In this document: piece by piece, positions 1 through 9,097 of the stretch | Numbering within the stretch: position 1 is the stretch's first letter | Layout: each line of letters opens with the position of its first letter | Assembly: GCF_001672815.1 (NCBI RefSeq) | Contig: NZ_LZKK01000211.1 | Coordinates: 1 to 53,030 of the forward strand | DNA from: Mycobacterium sp. E796 | GTDB lineage: Bacteria; Actinomycetota; Actinomycetes; Mycobacteriales; Mycobacteriaceae | DNA: 53,030 bases | Direction of reading: 5' to 3' | Program-made: the position numbers and the translations under genes | The notes under the pieces: generated by a model | The model's input: only the letters and a program-made list of their open reading frames with translations | Told to the model about the DNA's origin: nothing | The model's database searches: none

Positions 1-2
1 GG

Positions 3-515
3 TATGTGTCCCTGCTTCTGCTGGCGGCCATGGTGGGCGTCCTGTACTGGTTCAGCGCGCACCCGATCCACGGCGTGGTGGAGAACGACAGCGGCGGGGT
101 GGTCGACGTGCTGTTCGTTCCGCTGGTGATCGCCCTGGCCATCGGCGTGGGGGGCCTGCCGAGGATCCTCTCCACCCGGGCCATGGTGTACGGCGGACAG
201 ATCTCGTTCTGCCTGTACATGGTCCACGAGCTGGTGCACACCGCCTGGGGATGGGCGGTCGAGGAGTTCGAGCTCACGCCGCAGAACAACCCGTGGAAAT
301 GGAACGTCGTCGGCCTGCTTGCGATTGCCGTGGGCATGTCAATCCTGCTGTATCACTTCGTCGAAGAGCCCGCGCGCCGCTGGATGCGCAGGATGGTCGA
401 CGTCCGGCCCGCGACCGCGAAGACCGAGCCCTTAGAGCCGGACACTGCAGCGGTCGGCGCCAAGGTTCGTCCTATCGAGGATGCGCGGGAAGCGATTTCG
501 GCCCGCGCGGTGTGA
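3..515 (+). CDS. Acyltransferase family 3 protein, C-terminal part (5' truncated by window)
   Basis: The reading frame is open to the left edge (codon TAT directly before GTG at 6), so only the C-terminal part is visible. It contains hydrophobic segments typical of the membrane-embedded AT3 (OafA-like) O-acyltransferases, and ends with the family's last helix plus the signature FVEEPARRWMRR, followed by a cytoplasmic basic/acidic tail of about 40 residues. Such enzymes move acyl groups onto sugars or lipids of the cell envelope. By position it matches M. tuberculosis Rv0517, with the SGNH protein Rv0518 next. The substrate cannot be read from the sequence. Confidence 0.85.
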   Translation, partial: YVSLLLLAAMVGVLYWFSAHPIHGVVENDSGGVVDVLFVPLVIALAIGVGGLPRILSTRAMVYGGQISFCLYMVHELVHTAWGWAVEEFELTPQNNPWKWNVVGLLAIAVGMSILLYHFVEEPARRWMRRMVDVRPATAKTEPLEPDTAAVGAKVRPIEDAREAISARAV

Positions 516-684
516 GATTTACCTCGGCAGCGGGCCCGCTCGCGCCCGGAACCCGTCGCTACCATGGCGACAGCGGCCAGCCGCCATTTGCGCGGATTGA
601 CGCCCAGTTCGCGCCGTTTCCTCGTACGATTCGGTTGATTCGGTATGCGGCGCACGACGATACAGCTTCCGGGGGGAGGTAGCC

Positions 685-1380
685 ATGAGTCGCCTGGCGA
701 CGCTCGTGCTCGGCCTCGCCCTGGTGGCGGGCGTCGTCCTCGCGGGCCCGCCACGGGTTCGGGCCTACCAAACCCTGACCCTGGATTCCCGGCTGAACCA
801 CGTGGCGGTGGTCGGCGACTCGTACACCACCGGAACCGACGAGGGCGGCCTCGGCCCGAATTCGTGGACCGCCCTGGCCTGGCACACGCTCGCACAGCGG
901 GGAGTGCGCATCGTGCCGGACGTGTCGGCCGAGGGCAGGGCCGGCTACGGGGTGCGCGGCGACCACGGCAGCATCTTCGAGGACCTGACCGGGAGGGCGG
1001 TCAAGCCGGAGGATGCGCTCGTGGTGTTCTTCGGCTCCCGAAACGACCAGGGCTTTCATCCCGAGGACCCCGAGCTGCTGGCCGGAAAGGTGCGCGACAC
1101 CTTCGCTCTGGCGCGGCGCCTGTCGCCGTCCGCCAGGCTGCTGGTGATCGGGCCGCCGTGGCCGACCGCCGACGTGCCCGATTCCGTCCTCGAGATTCGC
1201 GACGTGCTCAACGGCGCGGCGCGGGCCGCCGGAGCGGCGTTTGTCGATCCGATCGGTGATCGCTGGTTCGTCGACAGGCCTGATTTGATCGGCCCCGACG
1301 GTGTGCACCCCAACGACGCGGGGCATCAGTATCTGGCGGACAAGATCGCGCCCCTGATCGGCATGCAGCTGTCTCGATGA
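685..1380 (+). CDS. Exported SGNH/GDSL hydrolase (Rv0518-like)
   Basis: A protein of 231 residues. It has an N-terminal hydrophobic signal segment (residues 5-20, then an RVRA-type cleavage region). The SGNH block I motif GDSY lies at 44-47 with the nucleophile Ser46, a GSRND block near 115, and the C-terminal block DGVHPN with Asp205 and His208. This is a full catalytic set for a secreted esterase or deacetylase. The start ATG at 685 has GGGGGGAGG just upstream (about 672-680). It follows the AT3 acyltransferase, a pairing that suggests acyl decoration and trimming of the same envelope glycan or lipid (inference). Confidence 0.88.
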   Translation: MSRLATLVLGLALVAGVVLAGPPRVRAYQTLTLDSRLNHVAVVGDSYTTGTDEGGLGPNSWTALAWHTLAQRGVRIVPDVSAEGRAGYGVRGDHGSIFEDLTGRAVKPEDALVVFFGSRNDQGFHPEDPELLAGKVRDTFALARRLSPSARLLVIGPPWPTADVPDSVLEIRDVLNGAARAAGAAFVDPIGDRWFVDRPDLIGPDGVHPNDAGHQYLADKIAPLIGMQLSR

Positions 1381-1423
1381 TGCTGCGATGAGCCGCCAAA
1401 GGCTCAGGCGCGCAAGGCTTTAG

Positions 1424-1540
1424 CTAGTCTTCCGCGTGGCGCTCGTAATCCCATTGCTCCAGGCGCGTTTGCAACTGCATCAGGCCGACGCCCGCGACGG
1501 GCGCGATGGCCGCAATACAGATCAGCAGCAGCGGAGTCAT
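1424..1540 (-). CDS. Small single-pass membrane protein, 38 aa
   Basis: A 38-residue frame read leftward from ATG at 1540 to TAG at 1424. It is preceded by a strong Shine-Dalgarno GGAGG eight bases upstream. The first 20 residues form one membrane helix (LLLICIAAIAPVAGVGL) and the tail is charged (RLEQWDYERHAED). It lies 65 bp downstream of the two-domain acyltransferase on the same strand, so it is probably the last gene of that operon. I do not know a function. The clean ribosome site and the helix-plus-charged-tail layout argue for a real gene. Confidence 0.6.
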   Translation of the reverse strand: MTPLLLICIAAIAPVAGVGLMQLQTRLEQWDYERHAED

Positions 1541-1605
1541 CTTGAAAACCTCCAAACACCTTTCACTGATATGACGTTCGTGCATCTCGAGAAGTTCATT
1601 ACGCG

Positions 1606-3765
1606 TCAGCCGTCCGCCAGGGCGCGGTCCGCAAGCGCACCGATCACCGGTGTCAGCAGTTGCGCGTACTCGGTCGTGATGTGGTTGTCGTCCCGGAAAA
1701 CCAGGGTGTTGCCGACGATCACCGGGCAGCGGTCGACGGCGCAGAACAGGTCGGTCAGATCGGCGTACTGCCCGCCGGCGACGGTGGTCGCCGCCCGCTC
1801 GGCGCCCATGCCGTCTCCGTCGAGCGCGGCCGATCGGGCCGGCGCGCACGCGGTGGCGTCGTCGAGGTGACCGGACAGGCAGGCCGGCACCTGCCCGTGC
1901 GGATCCGGGGCGGGCCCGAGAACCAGCACGGTCGCGCCGGTGCTCCGGAACTGTTCGACCGTGCGCCCCAGGGTGTCGATCCAGGCCGGGTCGTATGAGG
2001 TGAAACCGAAATCCGCCCCGTAGCGACGGCTCATGTCCAGCACGATCAGGCGCGGGCGCTCGGCCTTCAGCCGGTCCATGATCTGGCCGCGCCACTGGGC
2101 GCATTCGGTGTACTCGCGGCCCAGGTACGGGCTGGTGATGCGAAGCTCCTGCAGCGGGCAGGTCACCTTGGCCAGCGCCTCCAGCCGCCAGTGCCGCTGC
2201 TCGGCGACCCGCTGGAAGGCCGGCTCCCACATGGCGGCGTGCGAGTCTCCGACCAGGGCCACCGTCGTCGGCGACGCCAAATCGCCCGTCGCACAATCGC
2301 TTTGGCCCACGTCGCGCCAAGACCGCACGCACCCGTTTACGAAGATGGCCGCCTTGTCGGCGGGCGCCTTGGCGAGCGGGGGCTCGAGGTTTGACGGGAC
2401 GGCGCGCAGCGCCGCGGACGTCGCGACAGCGTCGCGCACCTGCGCGATGGCCTGGCGCAGCGCCGCGTCGGTCGCGCTGACGGCGGCGACGCCGGGTGGG
2501 GGCACCGCGACGATGTTGGCTTTCGGCGCCGCCACGCCGTGACCCGTCGGCACCGGCGTCAACGTCAGCAACAGCACGCACGCGCAGGCCGCCGCCGCGC
2601 TGGCGGCGCCGGCCACCGCGAGGCTGGCCCTCGCCGATTGGCGCAGGGCGGCGGCGAACCGGCCGGGGTCCTCGACCAGATGCAGCGTGATCACGGCCAG
2701 GCCCGCCGACACGGCGGTCGCGGTCAGCCGGGCGGGCAGCCCGGCGGGCTCGCCCAGCAGCGGCGGCATGAGCAACAGCACCGGCCAGTGCCAGAGGTAC
2801 CAGGAGTAGGAGACCCGGCCGATTGCCCGCATCGCCGGCTTGCACAGCAGGCGTCCGGCGCCCAGCCCGCCCGTCACGCAACCCGCGCCGATCACCAGCG
2901 CGGTGCCCAGCACGGGCAGCAGGGCCGCGGTACCGGGGTAGGGGGTGCCCGGACCCAGCTGGGTGCAGGTGAGCGCGATCAGCCCCAGGCCGCCCCACCC
3001 CGCGATCGACGCGGGCAGCAGGGGCAGCCTGCGCCACACCGGGATCGACAGGGCCACCAGGCCACCCGCCGCCAGCTCCCAGGCGCGGGTCGGCAACGAG
3101 AAGAACGCGAAGGCGGGCGACGTGCGGGTCCACACCACGCCCGCCGCCAGCGACGCCGCGCCTACCACCGCCAGCACCACCACATAGGGCGTCGCCGCCT
3201 TGCTGGCACCGCCTTTCGCGCGGCGGACCAGCCACGCGGTGCCGATGATGAGCACCGGCCACACCAGATAGAACTGCTCCTCGACGCCCAGCGACCAGTA
3301 GTGCTGGAACGGCGAGGGGGCATCCGAGGACAGGTAGTCGGTGCCCTGGCGGGCGAACCGGTAGTTGCCGACGTACAGGGCGCTGGCGATGCCGTCGAGG
3401 AAGACGCTGCGCGCCTGCAGGGGTGGGAGCACCGCGGCCGCCGCCGCGGCGGTGACCACGCCGACGGCGGCGGCGGCGGGCAGCAGGCGCCGGGCGCGTG
3501 CGCCGTAGAAGCGGCCCAGCCGGACGGTGTCGGTGGTGGTGACCTCGCGCCACAGCAGGCCGGTGATGAGGAAACCGGAGATGACGAAGAAGACGTCCAC
3601 ACCGATGTAGCCGCCGGCGACGCCGGGGATGCCCGCGTGGTAGAGCACGACGGCGATGACCGCGACCGCCCGCAATCCCTCGATGTCGGGCCGGAATCCC
3701 TTCCGAGAGGTCCGCCGCTCCACTCGACGTGGGCCGCTGGCGAGCACTTCCTGCCGGACTGTCAT
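1606..3765 (-). CDS. Two-domain acyltransferase: AT3 membrane domain plus C-terminal SGNH domain
   Basis: A protein of 719 residues. A basic N-terminus leads into the AT3 signature FRPDIEGLRAVAV (about residues 24-36) and roughly ten membrane helices up to about residue 390, including the VEEQFYLVWP motif. An extracytoplasmic linker follows, then a fused SGNH domain: GDSH at 506-509 (nucleophile Ser508) and DDNH at 692-695 (catalytic Asp692, His695). Fused enzymes of this type O-acetylate exported polysaccharides or glycolipids: the AT3 part passes the acyl group across the membrane and the SGNH part transfers it. It starts 9 bp after the esterase gene upstream, so the two are almost certainly cotranscribed. 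Confidence 0.9.
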   Translation of the reverse strand: MTVRQEVLASGPRRVERRTSRKGFRPDIEGLRAVAVIAVVLYHAGIPGVAGGYIGVDVFFVISGFLITGLLWREVTTTDTVRLGRFYGARARRLLPAAAAVGVVTAAAAAAVLPPLQARSVFLDGIASALYVGNYRFARQGTDYLSSDAPSPFQHYWSLGVEEQFYLVWPVLIIGTAWLVRRAKGGASKAATPYVVVLAVVGAASLAAGVVWTRTSPAFAFFSLPTRAWELAAGGLVALSIPVWRRLPLLPASIAGWGGLGLIALTCTQLGPGTPYPGTAALLPVLGTALVIGAGCVTGGLGAGRLLCKPAMRAIGRVSYSWYLWHWPVLLLMPPLLGEPAGLPARLTATAVSAGLAVITLHLVEDPGRFAAALRQSARASLAVAGAASAAAACACVLLLTLTPVPTGHGVAAPKANIVAVPPPGVAAVSATDAALRQAIAQVRDAVATSAALRAVPSNLEPPLAKAPADKAAIFVNGCVRSWRDVGQSDCATGDLASPTTVALVGDSHAAMWEPAFQRVAEQRHWRLEALAKVTCPLQELRITSPYLGREYTECAQWRGQIMDRLKAERPRLIVLDMSRRYGADFGFTSYDPAWIDTLGRTVEQFRSTGATVLVLGPAPDPHGQVPACLSGHLDDATACAPARSAALDGDGMGAERAATTVAGGQYADLTDLFCAVDRCPVIVGNTLVFRDDNHITTEYAQLLTPVIGALADRALADG

Positions 3766-3774
3766 CTGCGTGAG

Positions 3775-4623
3775 CTAGGTCGCCATCCAGGCCAGTTCAC
3801 CCGGCAGTTGCGTGCGCCAGTAACCAATGTCGTGTCCCCCCAGCGAGAAGCTACCCGCGGGCGGGGTCTTCAGTTGGCCGACGAATTGTCTTGTGGCGAA
3901 ATAGAAGCGGTCGAACGTGCCGCAGTCGACGCGCAGGGGAATCGAGTTCAGCGCGGGCACACCCAGGACGCTGTTCTGTACCCAGTCGTCGTAGCTGTCG
4001 AACGCTCCCGGCGCGCTGCCCGTGAACGAGGTGTACAGCGCCGGGCTGACCGCGCAGATGCCGGCCGTCCGCGACGGCCCCAGCTTGGCGCCCAGGTGCA
4101 GCGCCCCGTAGCCGCCCATGGACCACCCCATGAAGCCCACCCGTGAGGTGTCCATGCCCATCGAGGACAGCATGGGCAGCAACTCCTCGAGTACCATCGC
4201 GCCCGAGTCGACGCCGGAAGCCCTTTTGTGCCAATAAGTGTTGCCGCCGTCGACGCCCACGACGGCGAAGGCCGGCTTGCCCTCCTTGACCAGCCGGGCC
4301 AGCCCCTCCTGTACCCCCATCTCCAGCATCTGGTTGGCGTCGCCGTCCACGCCGTGCAGCGCGATCACCGGGCGCAGCATCCCGGTCTGGCCCGGCGGCA
4401 CGGCGATCACGTAGTTGGTCTTGACGCCCCCGCGCGCCGCCGACACGAACGACCCGGTGATCTTGCTCGGCAGCGCGGCGCCCGCGGTCGGGGGCTCGTA
4501 CGGCGCGGGCGCCGCTTGCGGCTTGATCGGATCCAGCAGGGCGCTCAAGGCGAACACGCCCGCGGCCCCGAGGCTGGCGCCGGCACCCATCCGGAGCACC
4601 GCCCGGCGTGTCAGGTCAGGCAT
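3775..4623 (-). CDS. Tat-exported esterase, antigen-85-like alpha/beta hydrolase (Rv0519c-like)
   Basis: With the ATG at 4623 the protein has 282 residues and a twin-arginine signal (LTRRAVLRMGAGASLG, residues 4-19), which supports this start. An ATG at 4653 would add ten residues. The nucleophile elbow GWSMG places Ser168. An Asp in VDCGTFDRF and a His in GGHDIGYW near the C-terminus complete a likely triad. The fold resembles esterase-D / mycolyltransferase proteins. It is the first gene of a leftward operon with the AT3-SGNH acyltransferase, which points to envelope lipid or glycan acyl chemistry (inference). Confidence 0.87.
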   Translation of the reverse strand: MPDLTRRAVLRMGAGASLGAAGVFALSALLDPIKPQAAPAPYEPPTAGAALPSKITGSFVSAARGGVKTNYVIAVPPGQTGMLRPVIALHGVDGDANQMLEMGVQEGLARLVKEGKPAFAVVGVDGGNTYWHKRASGVDSGAMVLEELLPMLSSMGMDTSRVGFMGWSMGGYGALHLGAKLGPSRTAGICAVSPALYTSFTGSAPGAFDSYDDWVQNSVLGVPALNSIPLRVDCGTFDRFYFATRQFVGQLKTPPAGSFSLGGHDIGYWRTQLPGELAWMAT

Positions 4624-4810
4624 GATCGCAATGATGCCGCGCCGAGCCGGCATTCCCGGCCGAGCCACGCCGTATTGGAAGCATTGCGTGATCTGGCGTG
4701 ATCTCTTGGTCACGAAGAGGTGATCTTTGATGGACCGTACGCCTCGCGTTGAGGCGCCGTTCACCCAATGGGCCCCGGCTGAAGACCTAAAGCCGGTACG
4801 CCTCGGCGGC
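4624..4810. promoter_or_regulatory. Divergent intergenic region, esterase operon and phosphoesterase gene
   Basis: A 187-bp stretch between the divergent esterase and phosphoesterase starts must hold both promoters. It contains a direct repeat of ctggcgtgatct-like words around 4691-4708 and an AT-richer patch (gtgatctttgatgg, 4720-4733). No operator can be assigned with confidence. Confidence 0.35.
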
Positions 4811-6403
4811 ATGGAATTGCAGCGTTTCGCCGCGGTGCTGGCCGCACTCGTCCTCGTCGCCGCGTGCGGGCATCGACCCACCAGCCCGAGCCCGGAGCCC
4901 GCGACCGCCACGCCGATCCACCACCTGGTGGTGATCTTCGAAGAGAACGTCTCGTTCGACCACTACTTCGGAACGTATCCCCACGCGGCGGGCGTCGACG
5001 GCCAACCGTTCACCGCCAGACCGGGCACCCCCGCGGTGGACGGCCTGACCCCAGAGTTGTTGACGCACAACCCCAATTCGGTGCAGCCGATGCGGCTGGG
5101 CGGGACGGGTCAGATCGTGACCTGCGATCAGGACCACGAATACCAGGCCGAGCAACTGGCCTTCAACGGCGGCGCGATGGATCGGTTCGTCGAGCACACC
5201 GAGGGCGAGCCGTGCCCGGCGCCGCTCTTCAATGCCCCCGGCCTGGTGATGGGCTACTACGACGGCAACACGGTGACCGCGCTGTGGAACTACGCGCAGC
5301 ACTACTCGATGAGCGACAACTTCTACAACACCACCTTCGGCCCGTCGTCGCCCGGTCACATCAACCTGGTCTCGGGCCAAACACACGGGGTGACAAAGAA
5401 ATTCATGCCCGGCGGCCAGCCGTTCCCGCCGCACATGGTGATCGACGACACCGGCAACGGCCAGGGCAGCCTGATCAACGACTCGCAGCCCCTCGGCGAC
5501 GACTGCTCGTCGCGCGACCAGGTGCAGTTCAGCGCCGGCAACAAGAACATCGGTGACCTGCTGAACGCGAAGGGCGTCACGTGGGGCTGGTTCCAGGGCG
5601 GTTTCAAGCCCACCGGCCAGGGGGCGGACGGCGCGGCGCAGTGCGGCGCGACGCACAACATCGGTGACGCCGTGGGCGGATCCGGCAAGACCGGGCCGCT
5701 GCCGTTCGGCACCAAGCCCGACTACGTCCCGCACCACGAGCCGTTCCAGTACTACCCGTCCACCGCCAACCCGCACCACTTGCCGCCGAGCGCGACCGAT
5801 CAGATCGGGCATAGCGACCAGGCCAACCATCAATACGACCTGGCCGATTTCTGGGCCGCCGCCGACGGCGGCCACCCGCCGGCGGTGAGCTTCCTCAAAC
5901 CGCCCGCCTACCAAAACGGGCACGCCGGTTACTCCGATCCGCTCGACGAGCAGCGGTTCCTCGTCGAGACGGTCAACCACCTGCAGCGGCTCCCGCAATG
6001 GCGCGATACGGCGATCGTCGTCGCCTACGACGACTCCGACGGCTGGTACGATCACAAACCCTCGCCGATCGTGACCTCCTCGGCCACGCCCGAGGACGCG
6101 CTGAACGGTCCGGGCCGCTGCGGTGACCCCGCCGCCGCGCCCGCCGCGTATCAGGGCCGCTGCGGGTACGGCCCGCGGCTGCCGCTGCTCGTGATATCCC
6201 CTTACGCCAGAACGAATTTCGTGGACCACACGTTGACCGACCAGACGTCGATCCTGCGGTTCATCGAGGACAACTGGAGCACCGGGCGCATCGGCGACCA
6301 CTCGTTCGACGAGCGCGCGGGCGCGCTCACCGGGATGCTGGATTTCACCGGCCCCGCTCAACCGGCGCTGGCCCTCGACCCCCGTACCGGCAACCCGCAA
6401 TAG
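4811..6403 (+). CDS. Phosphoesterase-family lipoprotein (phospholipase C / acid phosphatase type)
   Basis: A protein of 530 residues from ATG 4811. That start gives a clean lipoprotein signal ending in LVAAC with the lipidated Cys19; an in-frame ATG at 4730 would hide it. The N-terminal motif VVIFEENVSFDHYFGTYP (about 40-57) and the downstream YDDSDGWYDH are the metal- and phosphate-binding blocks of the phosphoesterase family (PF04185) that includes mycobacterial phospholipases C and AcpA-type acid phosphatases. The protein likely cleaves phosphate esters or phospholipids outside the membrane. It lacks the Tat signal of the classical Plc enzymes, so the lipase or phosphatase identity is open. 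Confidence 0.88.
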   Translation: MELQRFAAVLAALVLVAACGHRPTSPSPEPATATPIHHLVVIFEENVSFDHYFGTYPHAAGVDGQPFTARPGTPAVDGLTPELLTHNPNSVQPMRLGGTGQIVTCDQDHEYQAEQLAFNGGAMDRFVEHTEGEPCPAPLFNAPGLVMGYYDGNTVTALWNYAQHYSMSDNFYNTTFGPSSPGHINLVSGQTHGVTKKFMPGGQPFPPHMVIDDTGNGQGSLINDSQPLGDDCSSRDQVQFSAGNKNIGDLLNAKGVTWGWFQGGFKPTGQGADGAAQCGATHNIGDAVGGSGKTGPLPFGTKPDYVPHHEPFQYYPSTANPHHLPPSATDQIGHSDQANHQYDLADFWAAADGGHPPAVSFLKPPAYQNGHAGYSDPLDEQRFLVETVNHLQRLPQWRDTAIVVAYDDSDGWYDHKPSPIVTSSATPEDALNGPGRCGDPAAAPAAYQGRCGYGPRLPLLVISPYARTNFVDHTLTDQTSILRFIEDNWSTGRIGDHSFDERAGALTGMLDFTGPAQPALALDPRTGNPQ

Positions 6404-6494
6404 CGTCGGCCCGGGATCCAATCTCGCAGTTTTCAACCCTCGCGCGTCCCGCCGATGTCCCGCACCATCGGGGGTTGGACACGAGGGAGGGTGA

Positions 6495-7640
6495 ATGAGC
6501 CTGGCGTTTCATTGGTTCCTGCCGACGTACGGGGATTCGCGAAACCTGGTCGCGGGCGGGCACGGCACCGCGATGCACGGCGACCGGCCCGCGACGTTGC
6601 GGTATCTGCACCAGATCTGCGCGGCGGCCGAGGACAACGGCTTCGAGGCCGTGCTCACGCCGACCGGATTATGGTGCGAGGACGCGTGGTTGACGACGGC
6701 GATGCTGATCGAGGGCACCGAGACGCTGAAGTTCCTGGTCGCGTTCCGGCCCGGGCTGCTCAGTCCCACCCTGGCGGCGCAGATGGCCGGGACGTTCCAG
6801 CGGCACTCGGGCGGCCGGCTGCTGCTCAACGTCGTCACCGGCGGCGAACCGCACGAGCAGCGCGCCTACGGGGATTTCCTGGACAAGGAATCGCGCTACG
6901 CCCGCACCGCCGAGTTCCTGCACGTGGTGCGCCAACTCTGGGCCTCGCGGGAGCCGGTCACCTTCGCCGGCGACCACATCCGCATCGACGGCGCGCAGCT
7001 GAACAACCCGCCCGACCCGATCCCCGCGGTGTTCTTCGGCGGGTCGTCGGCCGCCGCGGGGCCGGTCGCGGCCAAGTACTCCGACGTCTACCTCACCTGG
7101 GGCGAGCCGCGGGCGGCCGTCGCCAAGAAACTCGACTGGATCCGCGGGCTGGCCGTCAATGCGGGGCGAATCCTGCAGTACGGCTTGCGGATTCACGTGA
7201 TCAGTCGCGACACCTCCGAGCAGGCGTGGGCCGAGGCCGACCGGCTGCTCGCCGCGGTCGACCCGGCCGACGTCGAGCGGGTGCAGGCCAGCCTGGCGCG
7301 TAGCGAGTCCGAGGGCCAGCGCCGCATGCTGGACCTGCACGGCGGCGACAGCGGCCGGCTCGTGGTCGGCCCCAACCTGTGGGCCGGGGTGGGCCTGGTG
7401 CGCGGCGGCGCGGGCACCGCGCTGGTCGGGTCGCACGCCGAGGTGGCCGAACGCCTGGCCGAGTACTCGCGACTGGGCATCAGCCACTTCATCCTGTCGG
7501 GCTATCCCCACCTGGAGGAGGCGTACTGGTTCGGTGAGGGTGTCCTGCCGCTGCTCGAACGAAAGGGCTTGTGGCAGCACCCCAACCGCCAATCACACCC
7601 GGCGCCGTCGACGCCGTTCGCGATCGCGTCCGCGCAGTAG
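6495..7640 (+). CDS. ssuD: FMNH2-dependent alkanesulfonate monooxygenase (SsuD-like)
   Basis: A protein of 381 residues beginning at ATG 6495 after a strong GGGAGG site. The sequence follows SsuD through its length: N-terminal FHWFLPTYGDSRN, the TGLWCEDAW block, LNVVTGGEP, YFxxE-like FFGGSSAAAG, and the C-terminal NLWAGVGLVRGGAGTALVG and SGYPHLEEAY. SsuD opens C1 or longer alkanesulfonates with reduced FMN and oxygen, releasing sulfite and an aldehyde when sulfate is scarce. No ssuABC importer or SsuE reductase is adjacent. Instead an MFS permease begins 3 bp after the stop, suggesting a linked uptake route (inference). Confidence 0.92.
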   Translation: MSLAFHWFLPTYGDSRNLVAGGHGTAMHGDRPATLRYLHQICAAAEDNGFEAVLTPTGLWCEDAWLTTAMLIEGTETLKFLVAFRPGLLSPTLAAQMAGTFQRHSGGRLLLNVVTGGEPHEQRAYGDFLDKESRYARTAEFLHVVRQLWASREPVTFAGDHIRIDGAQLNNPPDPIPAVFFGGSSAAAGPVAAKYSDVYLTWGEPRAAVAKKLDWIRGLAVNAGRILQYGLRIHVISRDTSEQAWAEADRLLAAVDPADVERVQASLARSESEGQRRMLDLHGGDSGRLVVGPNLWAGVGLVRGGAGTALVGSHAEVAERLAEYSRLGISHFILSGYPHLEEAYWFGEGVLPLLERKGLWQHPNRQSHPAPSTPFAIASAQ

Positions 7641-7643
7641 GCC

Positions 7644-8984
7644 ATGGCAACCACGCTGCCCGACGCGGGCGTCGCCGCGCCGCAAGGTCACGAGGAATCC
7701 GAGGTCGAACGCCGCCGTCGGCTGCGCATCGTGGTCGCGGCCAGCCTGCTGGGCACCACCGTGGAGTGGTACGACTTCTTCCTGTACGCCACCGCGGCGG
7801 GCCTGGTGTTCAGCAAGGTGTTCTTCCCCAACGAAACCTCTTTGGTGGGAACGCTTTTGGCGTTCGCGACGTTCGCGGTCGGGTTCGTCATGCGGCCGAT
7901 CGGTGGCCTGGTGTTCGGGCACATCGGGGACCGGATCGGTCGCAAGCGCAGCCTGGCGCTGACGATGCTGATCATGGGCGTCGCCACGGCGCTGATCGGG
8001 GTCCTGCCGACCGCCGCCCAGATCGGGGCCTGGGCGCCGCTGCTGCTGTTGACGCTGCGCATCCTGCAGGGGTTCGCGCTCGGCGGCGAGTGGGCCGGCG
8101 CGGTGCTGCTCGCCGTCGAGCACAGCCCCGCGGACCGACGCGGCCGCTTCGGCGCCATCCCGCAGGTCGGCCTGGCGCTCGGATTGGCCTTGGGCACAGG
8201 CATTTTCGCGTTTCTGCAAATCGCGTTGGGCCCGAGCCGGTTCCTGGCCTACGGCTGGCGGATCGGGTTCCTGCTGAGCCTGGTGCTGGTGGCGATCGGC
8301 ATCGTGGTCCGGTTGCGAGTGGAGGAGACGCCGGCATTTCGCGAGCTGGCCGACCTCGAGGCGACGTCCACCGTGCCGATCCGCGAGATCGTCCGCGAAC
8401 CCCGATCCCGGCGCAACACCGTGCTGGGGCTGCTGTCGCGGTGGGCCGAGGGCTCGGCGTTCAACACCTGGGGTGTTTTCGCGATCAGCTACGCCACCGG
8501 CGCGTTGGGGTTCAACAAGGTGTCGGTCCTGGTCGTCGTCACCGTCGCCGCCCTGCTGATGGCGGTGCTGCTGCCGGTGTCGGGAATCCTGACCGACCGA
8601 TTCGGGCCGCGGCGGGTGTATCTGGTTGGCGTGGCGTGCTACGGCCTGTTGGCGTTCCCCGCCTTCGCGCTGTTCGGCACCAAGAACCTGCTGCTGTTCG
8701 GGCTCGCCATGGTCGTCGTGTTCGGCGTCGTGCACGCGCTGTTCTACGGCGCGCAGGGCACCCTGTACTCGGCGCTGTATCCCACCGCCACCCGCTACAC
8801 CGGGCTGTCGTTCGTCTACCAGTTCTCCGGCGTGTACGCCTCCGGCGTGACCCCGATGATCCTGACCGCGTTGATCGCCGCCGACAGGAAGGCGCCGTGG
8901 CTGGCGTGCGGGTATCTGGTGGCCACGGCCGTCATCAGCGTGATCGCCACGGCCCGGATCCGCGAGCGGGATTTGTACCTGTGA
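7644..8984 (+). CDS. MFS transporter, metabolite:H+ symporter (MHS) type
   Basis: A 446-residue protein with about twelve membrane helices. The motif TVEWYDFFLY near residues 35-45 is typical of the MHS family (proline/betaine, shikimate, alpha-ketoglutarate carriers), followed by the MFS loop motif GHIGDRIGRKRSL near residue 95. The ATG lies 3 bp after the ssuD-like stop, so the two are translated from one message. The substrate may be an organosulfonate or another organic acid; the sequence itself does not tell. Confidence 0.9.
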   Translation: MATTLPDAGVAAPQGHEESEVERRRRLRIVVAASLLGTTVEWYDFFLYATAAGLVFSKVFFPNETSLVGTLLAFATFAVGFVMRPIGGLVFGHIGDRIGRKRSLALTMLIMGVATALIGVLPTAAQIGAWAPLLLLTLRILQGFALGGEWAGAVLLAVEHSPADRRGRFGAIPQVGLALGLALGTGIFAFLQIALGPSRFLAYGWRIGFLLSLVLVAIGIVVRLRVEETPAFRELADLEATSTVPIREIVREPRSRRNTVLGLLSRWAEGSAFNTWGVFAISYATGALGFNKVSVLVVVTVAALLMAVLLPVSGILTDRFGPRRVYLVGVACYGLLAFPAFALFGTKNLLLFGLAMVVVFGVVHALFYGAQGTLYSALYPTATRYTGLSFVYQFSGVYASGVTPMILTALIAADRKAPWLACGYLVATAVISVIATARIRERDLYL

Positions 8985-9008
8985 GCTGACCGGGCGCCCC
9001 ACCCGCAT

Positions 9009-9064
9009 CGAGACTGCGGTGAGCGCGTGATTTTCGCAAAATCCGCGATCTGTGCGCAGTCTCG
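9009..9064. repeat. Nested inverted repeat (dispersed-type hairpin element)
   Basis: Perfect 10-bp outer arms (CGAGACTGCG at 9009-9018 and its complement at 9055-9064) enclose an inner palindrome GATTTT-CGC-AAAATC (9029-9043). It lies in the 113 bp between the MFS gene and the amino-acid permease gene. It lacks a U-tract, so it is not a classical terminator. It resembles the other dyad elements of this window in style. Confidence 0.7.
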
Positions 9065-9097
9065 GCGAACGCAACCGGTCGCGGCCCGTCCGCCGAT

